A stretch of DNA of 25,091 bases, taken from Solimonas sp964507195. Its GTDB lineage: Bacteria > Pseudomonadota > Gammaproteobacteria > Nevskiales > Nevskiaceae. Location of the stretch: positions 1 to 25,091 of the forward strand of contig CAZDPA010000048.1 in assembly GCA_964507195.1 (NCBI GenBank), in the 5' to 3' direction. The notes below the pieces were generated by a model. That model saw only the letters and a program-made list of their open reading frames with translations. It searched no databases and was not told the origin of the DNA. This document shows positions 14,672 to 21,325 of the stretch, in pieces. The position numbers and the translations under genes are program-made. Within the stretch, counting starts at the first letter, position 1. The number at the start of each line of letters is the position of its first letter.

Positions 14672-15349
14672 ATGACAGCTTTCGAAAAACCAAAAGCGGT
14701 TGTGCTGCTGTCTGGCGGCCTCGACTCCTCGACTGTCGTTGCGATGGCTGCCGAGCAGGGATTCGAGATCTATGCGCTCAGCGTGTCCTACGGCCAACGC
14801 CATCAGGCTGAACTGGCCGCAGCCAATCGCGTCGCCGCAGTCGCCAAAGTGCGCCGGCACCAGTTGATCTCGATCAATCTCGACGCGATGGGCGGCTCCT
14901 CGCTGACTGACATGAACATCGCCGTGCCGGAATCGGCGTCGGAAGGGATTCCGTCGACCTACGTCCCCGCTCGCAATACCCTGTTCCTGTCGCTGGCGTT
15001 GGGCTGGGCGGAGGTGATCGGTGCGCGCGATCTGTTCATCGGCGTCAATGCGGTCGACTACTCCGGCTATCCGGATTGCCGACCGGCATTCATCGAAGCC
15101 TTCGAGACACTCGCGGACCTCGCGACCAAGGTCGGTGTCGAGGGTGGCCACTTCCGCATCCATGCGCCGCTGCTGCAGATGAGCAAGGCCGACATCATCC
15201 GCGAAGGGGCACGCCTCGGTGTCGACTACGCGGTGACCGTGTCCTGTTATCAGGCGGATGTCGAAGGCCGTGCCTGCGGCCGTTGTGACTCCTGTCGCCT
15301 GCGCCGTGATGGCTTCCTGAGTGCGGGCGTCGCCGACCCGACGCGGTAC
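14672..15349 (+). CDS. queC: 7-cyano-7-deazaguanine synthase QueC (conserved region; no stop codon at its expected end)
   Basis: ATP-dependent enzyme that converts 7-carboxy-7-deazaguanine to preQ0. Conserved features are the PP-loop SGGLDSS (about 14-20), SVSYGQRHQAE, STYVPARNTLFL, VDYSGYPDCRP and the C-terminal zinc site (Cys192, Cys202, Cys205, Cys208 in the SCYQADVEGRACGRCDSC region). The protein reaches the usual family end (GVADPTRY, Tyr226), but no stop follows. The frame continues for seven codons, through a 14-base-pair terminator hairpin and on across the antisense of pstB to a TAG at 16259-16261 (529 residues in all). The end given here marks the conserved domain, not a stop codon. 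A lost stop, a sequence error near the 3' end, or a genuine non-stop design are all possible. Confidence 0.9.
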
Positions 15350-16261
15350 GTATTGCGCGCCAGGGAGAAAAGCAAAGAGGCGCCGCCAGGGCGCCTCTTT
15401 GCTGGCTGTGACGGGGGCTTAACCGAAGCGACCGGTGATGTACTCCTCGGTGCGGGTTTCGCGGGGCTTGGTGAACAGGCGATCGGTCGGGCCGAACTCG
15501 ACGAGATCGCCGAGGTACATGAACGCCGAGTAGTCGGATGCACGCGCGGCCTGCTGCATGTTGTGCGTGACGATCGCGATCGTGTAGTCGCTCTTGAGCT
15601 GGTAGACGAGTTCTTCGATCTTCGCGGTCGAGATCGGATCGAGCGCAGAGGTCGGCTCGTCGAGCAGCAGCACGGACGGCCGTACGGCAATCGAACGCGC
15701 GATGCACAGGCGCTGCTGCTGGCCGCCGGACAGGCCCAGGCCACTGCCATCGAGCTTGTTCTTGACCTCATCCCACAACGCGGTGCGCTTGAGCGCGTCC
15801 TCGACGCGGTCGCTCATCTCCGATTTCGGCAGCTTCTCGTAGAGGCGGATGCCATAGGCGATGTTGTCGTAGATCGACATCGGGAACGGCGTCGGTTTCT
15901 GGAACACCATGCCGATCTTCGCGCGCAGCATGTTGAGGTCGGTACCTGCGGCGAGGATGTTCTTGCCATCGAGCAACACTTCACCTTCTGCGCGCTGTCC
16001 TGGATACAGCTCGTACATGCGGTTGAGCACACGCAGCAGCGTGGACTTTCCGCAGCCGGACGGACCGATGAATGCGGTGACCTTGCGGTCATACAGCGGC
16101 AGCGAGATCGAGTTCAGCGCGCGATTCTCTCCGTAGTAGAAGCTCAGATTCCGTACCGACAGCTTTTCCGGCAGTTCGGTCGCGTCGGGCGAAGTGATCG
16201 AGGTCGTGCTCAGGTCCACGTTAGGGCGGGTTTGCATGGTGGCGGTCGGTTGGGATTCTAG
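15350..16261 (+). other. Open 3' extension of the queC frame, antisense to pstB
   Basis: The continuation of the queC frame beyond its conserved end: 303 further codons without a stop. Nearly all of it is the complement of pstB, where high GC leaves this antisense frame open by chance. I recognise no domain in it. It is listed because it is the formal reading frame of queC; translation of most of it is improbable, as the terminator lies at its beginning. Confidence 0.5.
15371..15403. terminator. Bidirectional terminator between queC and pstB
   Basis: A perfect 14-base-pair stem (AGCAAAGAGGCGCC at 15371-15384 with GGCGCCTCTTTGCT at 15390-15403) with a 5-base loop. On the minus strand it is followed by a T-rich tract (TTTCTCCC), so it serves the pst operon well. 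On the plus strand the T-tract is inside the stem and weaker. It lies within the stop-less queC frame. Confidence 0.85.
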
Positions 16262-16270
16262 ATCGTTCAT
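15419..16270 (-). CDS. pstB: Phosphate ABC transporter ATP-binding protein PstB
   Basis: Energises high-affinity phosphate import. The 283 residues carry Walker A GPSGCGKST (69-77), the Q-loop VFQKPTPFPMSIYDNIAYG, the ABC signature LSGGQQQR (180-187), Walker B VLLLDEPTSALDP (Asp204/Glu205) and the H-loop IVTHNMQQA. VLNRMYELYPGQRAEGEV and the C-terminal FTKPRETRTEEYITGRFG are PstB-specific. About 35 N-terminal residues precede the conserved core; an internal ATG at residue 12 is an alternative start. The ATG overlaps the pstA stop by four bases (ATGA). This is the last gene of the minus-strand operon. Confidence 0.97.
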   Translation of the reverse strand: MNDLESQPTATMQTRPNVDLSTTSITSPDATELPEKLSVRNLSFYYGENRALNSISLPLYDRKVTAFIGPSGCGKSTLLRVLNRMYELYPGQRAEGEVLLDGKNILAAGTDLNMLRAKIGMVFQKPTPFPMSIYDNIAYGIRLYEKLPKSEMSDRVEDALKRTALWDEVKNKLDGSGLGLSGGQQQRLCIARSIAVRPSVLLLDEPTSALDPISTAKIEELVYQLKSDYTIAIVTHNMQQAARASDYSAFMYLGDLVEFGPTDRLFTKPRETRTEEYITGRFG

Positions 16271-17127
16271 TGGCCTGATGTCCGTTGGCCGGACAGCGAG
16301 CGGGCAAGGATGTTCAGCGATAGCACCGCCAGCGTGATCAGCAGGGCGCCGACCCAGGCCAGGCGCTGCCAGTCCTCGTATGGCGACAGCGCGAACTGGA
16401 AGATGACCACCGGCAGGTTGGCCATCGGCGCGTTCATGTCGGTGCTCCAGAACTGGTTGTTCAATGATGTGAACAGCAGCGGTGCGGTTTCACCGCTGAT
16501 GCGGGCGATCGCCAGCAAAATGCCGGTGACCAGACCGGCGCGGGCGGCGCGGTAGCAGATCTGCTGGATCACCATCCAGCGTGGTGCGCCGAGGGCAGAA
16601 GCCGCTTCGCGCAGGTTGTCCGGCACCAGGAGCAGCATGTCCTCCGTGGTGCGGACGACGACCGGAATAACGAGCATCGCCAAGGCTACAGAGCCCGCCC
16701 AGGCCGAGAAATGACCCATCGGCCGGACCATGATCTCGTAGACGAACAGGCCGATGACGATCGAGGGCGCTGACAGCAGCACGTCGTTGATGAAGCGCAC
16801 GACCGTCGTGAGCTTGCTGTTGCGGCCGTACTCGGCCATGTAGGTGCCAGCGAGCATGCCGATCGGCGTGCCGATCAGCGTCGCGATCAGGGTCTGCACG
16901 ATGCTGCCGAAGATCGGGTTGAGCAGGCCGCCCTGGCTCGAACCTGGCGGGGGCGTCATCTCGCTGAACACCGCCCAGTTGATGCCGCCGAAGCCCTTGA
17001 CGAACAGGGTGGTCAGAATCCAGGCCAGCGCGATCAGCCCGAGTGAGGTCGCGGCGACGGACAGCACCATTGCCGCCTGATTCGCACGTTTGCGGCGTGC
17101 GTACATCTTCGACATGGTCGCGTCCAT
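16267..17127 (-). CDS. pstA: Phosphate ABC transporter permease PstA
   Basis: One of two inner-membrane channel subunits. The 286 residues contain about six hydrophobic helices, starting around MVLSVAATSLGLIALAWILT. The ABC-permease EAA loop (LREAASALGAPRWMVIQQICYRAARAGLVTG) contacts PstB, and ISGETAPLLFTS is typical of PstA. TPPPGSSQGGLLNPIFGSIVQT is a family landmark. The start overlaps the pstC stop by one base, so the genes are translationally linked. The N-terminus offers further methionines (residues 5 and 8) as possible starts. Confidence 0.95.
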   Translation of the reverse strand: MDATMSKMYARRKRANQAAMVLSVAATSLGLIALAWILTTLFVKGFGGINWAVFSEMTPPPGSSQGGLLNPIFGSIVQTLIATLIGTPIGMLAGTYMAEYGRNSKLTTVVRFINDVLLSAPSIVIGLFVYEIMVRPMGHFSAWAGSVALAMLVIPVVVRTTEDMLLLVPDNLREAASALGAPRWMVIQQICYRAARAGLVTGILLAIARISGETAPLLFTSLNNQFWSTDMNAPMANLPVVIFQFALSPYEDWQRLAWVGALLITLAVLSLNILARSLSGQRTSGQ

Positions 17128-18107
17128 TACTTGCCCTCCGCGCGCTTCATGCGCAGCAACAGCAGGCGTGCACAGGCCAGCACGATGAAGGTGATGACGA
17201 ACAGGATCAGACCGAGGGTGACCAGCGACGAGGTGTAGAGGTCGCCGTCGGCTTCGGTGAATTCATTGGCGATGCTGGCCGAGATGGTTGTACCCGGTGC
17301 CAGCAAGGAGGTGGCGATGCGGTGGGCATTGCCGATGACGAAGGTCACCGCCATGGTCTCGCCGAGTGCGCGGCCCAGGCCGAGCATGATGCCGCCGATG
17401 ACGCCGGTGCGGGTGTAGGGCAGGACGACGTTCCAGACGACTTCCCAGGTGGTACAGCCCAGGCCATAGGCTGATTCCTTGAGCATCGGCGGCACCGTGT
17501 CGAAGACGTCACGGGTGATCGAAGTCACGAATGGCAGGATCATGATGCTCAGGATCAGGCCGGCAGTGAGCACACCGATGCCGTAAGGCGGTCCGGCGAA
17601 CAGGTTGGACAGCAGCGGGATCGGCTCGAACACGCTGATCAGGAACGGTTGCACCGTGCTTTGCAGTATAGGTGCCAGCACGAACAGGCCCCAGATGCCG
17701 TAGATGATGCTGGGAATGCCGGCGAGCAGTTCGATGGCAGTGCCGAGCGGCCGCTTCAGCTGACGCGGGCACAGCTCAGTCAGGAAGATGGCGATGCCGA
17801 TGCTGAGCGGCACGCCGATCAGCAAGGCGATGAATGAGGTTATCAGGGTGCCGTAGATCGGTGCAGCGGCGCCGAAGACCTCGGTGACCGGGTTCCATTT
17901 TTCGGTCGTGATGAAGCCCAGCCCAAAGGTGCGAATCGACAGCATCGAGCCGTCGATCAACGCGACGATGACGCCGCCCAGCATGACCAGGACCAGGATT
18001 GCCGCAGCGCGGGTCAGAGACTTGGCAACGACATCCAGCATCTGATTGCGCCGGATGGTCGAAGAGGGTGCCGGTGTTCCAGCGGCAAGGGCGTCGACTG
18101 CGTTCAA
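17127..18107 (-). CDS. pstC: Phosphate ABC transporter permease PstC
   Basis: Second channel subunit. The 326 residues have a ~30-residue cytoplasmic lead, a first membrane helix (AAAILVLVMLGGVIVALI), the PstC landmarks FGLGFITTEKWNPVTEVFGAAAPIYGTLI and AGIPSIIYGIWGLFVLAP, and an EAA loop (ESAYGLGCTTWEVVWNVVLP) with GRALGETMAVTFVIGN. The longest frame starts at a TTG with GGGGA six bases upstream. The first in-frame ATG (residue 23) has no ribosome-binding site and would leave a very short lead before the membrane helix, so I favour the TTG. It lies 143 bases downstream of pstS, beyond a hairpin. Confidence 0.94.
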   Translation of the reverse strand: MNAVDALAAGTPAPSSTIRRNQMLDVVAKSLTRAAAILVLVMLGGVIVALIDGSMLSIRTFGLGFITTEKWNPVTEVFGAAAPIYGTLITSFIALLIGVPLSIGIAIFLTELCPRQLKRPLGTAIELLAGIPSIIYGIWGLFVLAPILQSTVQPFLISVFEPIPLLSNLFAGPPYGIGVLTAGLILSIMILPFVTSITRDVFDTVPPMLKESAYGLGCTTWEVVWNVVLPYTRTGVIGGIMLGLGRALGETMAVTFVIGNAHRIATSLLAPGTTISASIANEFTEADGDLYTSSLVTLGLILFVITFIVLACARLLLLRMKRAEGK

Positions 18108-18180
18108 GCGGGATCCCCACTGAGAATCGGATTGGCGGAGCGGCAGCGTGCGGCAGTATTGCGCGCGAGCGGCTCAGATG

Positions 18181-18215
18181 AAAAGCCGGGAAGCGAGCCG
18201 TTGCCCGCTTCCCGG
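18181..18215 (-). terminator. Terminator-like attenuator between pstS and pstC
   Basis: A perfect 10-base stem (18186-18195 with 18206-18215, CCGGGAAGCG/CGCTTCCCGG) is followed on the minus strand by CTTTTC. It lies just after pstS. It probably terminates part of the transcripts, so that the binding protein is made in excess over the membrane parts. Confidence 0.65.
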
Positions 18216-18250
18216 TGATACGTGAGCTCTACAGCCTTGCAGGGTAGACC

Positions 18251-19300
18251 TTACTTCCAGATCGCCGCACCCGAGGCGTCCTTGATTTCGGCCTTCCAGG
18301 TTTTTTCGACCATCTCGACCACTGCATCCGGCATCGGGATGTAGATCAGTTCCTCGGCCATCGCGTCACCCTTGGTGAAGGCCCAGTCGAAGAACTTCAG
18401 CGCGGCAAGCGTGTCCGCCGGGTCCTTCGCCTGCTTCTGGAACAGGATGAATGTCGCGGCCGTCATCGGCCAGCTGTCCGCACCCGGCTGATCAGCGAGA
18501 ACCAGGGCATAGCCCGGATGTTTTGACCAGTCAGCATTGGCGGCGGCAGCCTGGAAGGTCGCCATCGACGGGCTGACGGTCTTGCCGTCCTTGTTGATCA
18601 TCTTGGTGTACGTCATCTTGTTCTGCTTTGCATAAGCAAATTCGACATAACCAATAGAGCCGGTGGTCTGCGTGACCATGTTGGCGACACCTTCGTTGCC
18701 CTTGCCGCCAATGCCGACCGGCCATTCGACCGAAGCTTCGACACCGACGTTGACGCGCCAGTTGTTGCTGACCAGGCCGAGATAGTAAGTGAAGTTGTAG
18801 GTGGTACCCGAGCCATCCGAGCGATGGACAACGGCAATCGCGGTTTTCGGCAGCTTCAGGCCCGGATTGAGCTTGGCAATCGCCGGGTCATCCCACTTGC
18901 TGATCTTGCCGTAGAAGATGTCGGCAAGCGTCGTACCGTCAAGGATGAGCTGATCGGCGGCGATGCCGTCGACGTTAATCACCGGGACGATTGCGCCCAT
19001 GACCATCGGGAACTGGCTCAGGCCGGCTTCGCTCAGCTCCGAAGGCTTGAGCGGCTTGTCGCTGGCGCCGAAGGTGACGGTCTTGGCCTTGATCTGCTTG
19101 ATGCCGCCGCCCGAGCCGATCGACTGGTAGTTCAGGCCGATGCCGGTCTCCTTCTTGTAGGCGTCTGCCCACTTGGCGTAGATCGGGTAGGGGAAGGTCG
19201 CGCCAGCGCCGGAAATATCGGCGGCGGCGGCATTGCCGGCCAGCACCGCGCCGACGGCGGCCAGTACGGTGCGGGCAAGAGATTTACGAAGTACGGTCAC
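18251..19300 (-). CDS. pstS: Phosphate ABC transporter substrate-binding protein PstS
   Basis: Periplasmic phosphate-binding protein. The 349 residues start with a signal peptide (MTVLRKSLARTVLAAV..., cleavage after GNAAAA). The mature protein opens with DISGAGATFPYPIYAKW, and has phosphate-site loops GSGGGIKQIKAKTVTFGASD and HRSDGSGTTYNF. The GTG start at 19300 is chosen because AAGGAGA lies six bases upstream and the signal peptide begins there; a longer frame starting at 19426 would add 42 residues that read through the promoter region. First gene of the pstSCAB operon. Confidence 0.96.
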   Translation of the reverse strand: MTVLRKSLARTVLAAVGAVLAGNAAAADISGAGATFPYPIYAKWADAYKKETGIGLNYQSIGSGGGIKQIKAKTVTFGASDKPLKPSELSEAGLSQFPMVMGAIVPVINVDGIAADQLILDGTTLADIFYGKISKWDDPAIAKLNPGLKLPKTAIAVVHRSDGSGTTYNFTYYLGLVSNNWRVNVGVEASVEWPVGIGGKGNEGVANMVTQTTGSIGYVEFAYAKQNKMTYTKMINKDGKTVSPSMATFQAAAANADWSKHPGYALVLADQPGADSWPMTAATFILFQKQAKDPADTLAALKFFDWAFTKGDAMAEELIYIPMPDAVVEMVEKTWKAEIKDASGAAIWK

Positions 19301-19631
19301 GTGCAGTCTCCTTGTGATTCCGGTATTGGAAAACGACGCGAGAGTAGCTATCGAAGATTGCAGTTTCGTTGCAACGAAGCTTCTTTGTGAATCGCGTGCC
19401 GGATCCGGTTCTGGTCCTGCGAGCAATGCAGGGTTGTCACAGAACTGTCATTCCGCAATCATCCAGCGGTCATCTGTGTCGCGCACAGTTCGCGCGTAAC
19501 TCTTTGCCTTGCCGCTCTGCGTCGTGCCGGTTGCGGCCGGCTTGAAGGCGCGGCTTGTCGCTGCACGGTTTGCTGGCGCACTATGGCCGAGATTCGGTCA
19601 CACCACTTTCTACCGGACCTGCTTGAGCATT
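19301..19631. promoter_or_regulatory. Divergent pstS/phoU control region
   Basis: 331 bases without a gene. Contents: the pstS ribosome-binding site at the left end; a perfect 14-base palindrome TTCGTTGCAACGAA (19365-19378); and a phased Pho-box array (19434-19473). No strong sigma-70 -10/-35 pair is obvious in either direction, as expected for activator-dependent promoters. The phoU ATG has only a weak GAG upstream. Confidence 0.6.
19434..19473 (+). promoter_or_regulatory. Pho-box array (PhoB sites), four 11-base-phased repeats
   Basis: TTGTCACAGAACTGTCAT (19434-19451) matches the PhoB consensus layout of two 7-mers separated by four bases. Two weaker units in the same 11-base register follow (CAATCAT 19456-19462, CGGTCAT 19467-19473), and all four share TCA at the same position. 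The direct repeats are oriented towards phoU, not pstS. PhoB binding is inferred from the consensus. Confidence 0.65.
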
Positions 19632-20345
19632 ATGGAAACAACCAATCTGCGTCAACACATTTCGAGCCAGTTCAACTCCGATCTGGAAGACGTCCGCCAG
19701 AAAGTCCTGACCATGGGCGGTCTGGTCGAGCAGCAGATTCTCGACGCAATCGAGGCCCTTGTGAACCGGGACGTCGAACTGGCCGCGCGCGTCAATGCCG
19801 CAGACCAGCGCATCAACCAGTTGGAGGTTCTGATCGACAAGGAGTGCTCGCTGATTCTCGCGCGGCGGCAGCCGGCTGCGAGCGACCTGCGACTGGTCTA
19901 TGCCGTGATCAAGACGATCACCGATCTGGAACGCATCGGCGACGAGGCCGGCAAGATCGCGCGCATGGCGAGCGACCTGGCGACGCAGGAGCGTCTCAGT
20001 GATCGGGTGCACGAAGTGCAGCACATGTCGCGTCAGGTCAGCGGCATGGTGCATGGCGCACTCGATGCCTTCGCGCGCATGGATGCCGATGCTGCACTGT
20101 CGGTGGCGCGTCAGGATCGCGAAGTCGATCGCGAGTACGAATCGCTGTTGCGCCAGTGCATTACCTTCATGATGGAAGACCCGCGCACGATCCGCCGCGT
20201 CATGGACATCATCTGGTGTGTGCGCGCGCTCGAACGCATCGGTGACCACGCCAAGAACATCGCCGAATACGTGATCTACTTCGTCAAGGGCAAGGATGTG
20301 CGCCACATGCCCCTGGAGTCGCTGGAAAGCGAAGTCCGTACCTGA
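19632..20345 (+). CDS. phoU: Phosphate signalling regulator PhoU
   Basis: Cytoplasmic negative regulator linking PstSCAB activity to the PhoR-PhoB two-component system. The 237 residues form two similar three-helix-bundle repeats, each with the metal-site motif: LERIGDEAGKIARMA (about 99-113) and LERIGDHAKNIAEYVIYFVKG (about 200-220). DIIWCVRALERIGDHAKNIAE is diagnostic. I chose the ATG at 19632 because the conserved N-terminus starts there (METTNLRQHISSQFNSDLE); the longer frame upstream is not PhoU-like. phoU is usually the last gene of pstSCAB-phoU. Here it is on the opposite strand, next to pstS, which indicates a rearrangement. Confidence 0.96.
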   Translation: METTNLRQHISSQFNSDLEDVRQKVLTMGGLVEQQILDAIEALVNRDVELAARVNAADQRINQLEVLIDKECSLILARRQPAASDLRLVYAVIKTITDLERIGDEAGKIARMASDLATQERLSDRVHEVQHMSRQVSGMVHGALDAFARMDADAALSVARQDREVDREYESLLRQCITFMMEDPRTIRRVMDIIWCVRALERIGDHAKNIAEYVIYFVKGKDVRHMPLESLESEVRT

Positions 20346-20364
20346 TCGGATCCGGAGTTTTTCG

Positions 20365-21096
20365 ATGCGATCCGCATGGTGCCTGCTGGTCCTGAGTTCG
20401 CTGGTGCTGGGTGCCTGCGCCAGCCAGGCGCCGATCCGTCTGGCGGGTGCAACGCAGGATGCCAAAGCGCTGGCGACGGTCAGTCTGCCGGAACAGCTTG
20501 AAGTGGCGCAGATCAATGGCGTCGCCGTGGCAGGCGCCAGCGGCATGGGCCGCAAGGGCGACAGGACACTGGAGCTGGCACCGGGTCGCTACGAGCTGCT
20601 GGTGTTCTATCGCGAACTCTGGGATCGCGGCGACAACCATGACGTGTTGCGTTCGAATCCGGCGCGTTTCACGGTTGATGCTGCGGCCGGGCAGCGCTAC
20701 CGGATCGACTACGAACGCCCAGGGACTTTTACTGAAGCCGAGGCTCTGGCGCGCTCGTTCAGCGGCTGGACTGCGAACGAGGCGACTGGACAGCGCAGCA
20801 ATTCGCAAGCCAGTGGCATGGAGTTTCGCGCAGGGCTGCTCGCGCAGATCCAGGGTGATCGCACGCTGGTGCCGGCTGTGACCCGCGAGGCGGGCCAGCA
20901 GCTTGTGGCGCCATTGCCGATGACGCCTGCGGTCGCCGTCGCGCAGACGCCGACGATTTCATCTGCACCACCGGCTGCGGAACCGGCGCAGCCCATAGCG
21001 CCGGATGATCAGCTGCTGCTCGTCAAGGGATGGTGGAATCAGGCCAGCCCCGACCAGCGGCGCGCGTTTCTCAACTGGATCGCCGCCCCGCAGTGA
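20365..21096 (+). CDS. Putative lipoprotein, DUF2057 (YccT)-like
   Basis: A 243-residue predicted lipoprotein: the N-terminus MRSAWCLLVLSSLVLGAC ends in an LGAC lipobox (Cys18). The mature region has LPEQLEVAQINGV, a short beta-rich segment LELAPGRYELLVFYRELWD, then FRAGLLAQIQGDRTLVP. A Pro/Ala-rich stretch follows, and the C-terminus LLLVKGWWNQASPDQRRAFLNWIA resembles the C-terminal helix of the YccT/DUF2057 family (E. coli [21 protein letters not shown], by memory). Family function is unknown. ATG 20365 has GGAG seven bases upstream. It begins 19 bases after phoU and is probably co-transcribed, which would place it under phosphate control. Confidence 0.7.
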   Translation: MRSAWCLLVLSSLVLGACASQAPIRLAGATQDAKALATVSLPEQLEVAQINGVAVAGASGMGRKGDRTLELAPGRYELLVFYRELWDRGDNHDVLRSNPARFTVDAAAGQRYRIDYERPGTFTEAEALARSFSGWTANEATGQRSNSQASGMEFRAGLLAQIQGDRTLVPAVTREAGQQLVAPLPMTPAVAVAQTPTISSAPPAAEPAQPIAPDDQLLLVKGWWNQASPDQRRAFLNWIAAPQ

Positions 21097-21325
21097 GTTT
21101 GTGACAGGGCGTGCTGGCAGGCCGCCGAAACGTCATCCAACTGTCACAGTTTTGCCAATCTCGCGTCACACACACTTCAGATACTTCACGCCGGCTGCAG
21201 CGCGTGTTCATACGCTTGGCATCGGGTTCAGCGAAATCGGCAAGGGTCGGGAAGACTTGGGGTTTCGCTGCAAGGGCGGTGATCACGACCAATCTCGTTT
21301 GTCCTCTTATTAAGGAGATGTACTC
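21097..21325 (+). promoter_or_regulatory. Porin promoter region with phased Pho boxes
   Basis: A 229-base gene-free region upstream of the porin. ACGTCATCCAACTGTCAC (21130-21147) fits the 7-4-7 Pho-box layout. Further 7-mers follow in the same 11-base register: TTGCCAA (21152-21158), GCGTCAC (21163-21169) and ACTTCAG (21174-21180). GATACT (21180-21185) lies 10 bases after the fourth unit and is a reasonable -10, the spacing known for PhoB-activated promoters that lack a -35. A leader of about 130 bases then leads to AAGGAG, 8 bases before the GTG start. Confidence 0.68.

Noticed and set aside
19301..19426. N-terminal extension of pstS
   Set aside because: It would place 42 residues in front of a standard signal peptide and cover the promoter region; the GTG at 19300 has a strong Shine-Dalgarno.
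19509..19631. N-terminal extension of phoU
   Set aside because: Residues are not PhoU-like; the conserved N-terminus begins at the ATG at 19632.
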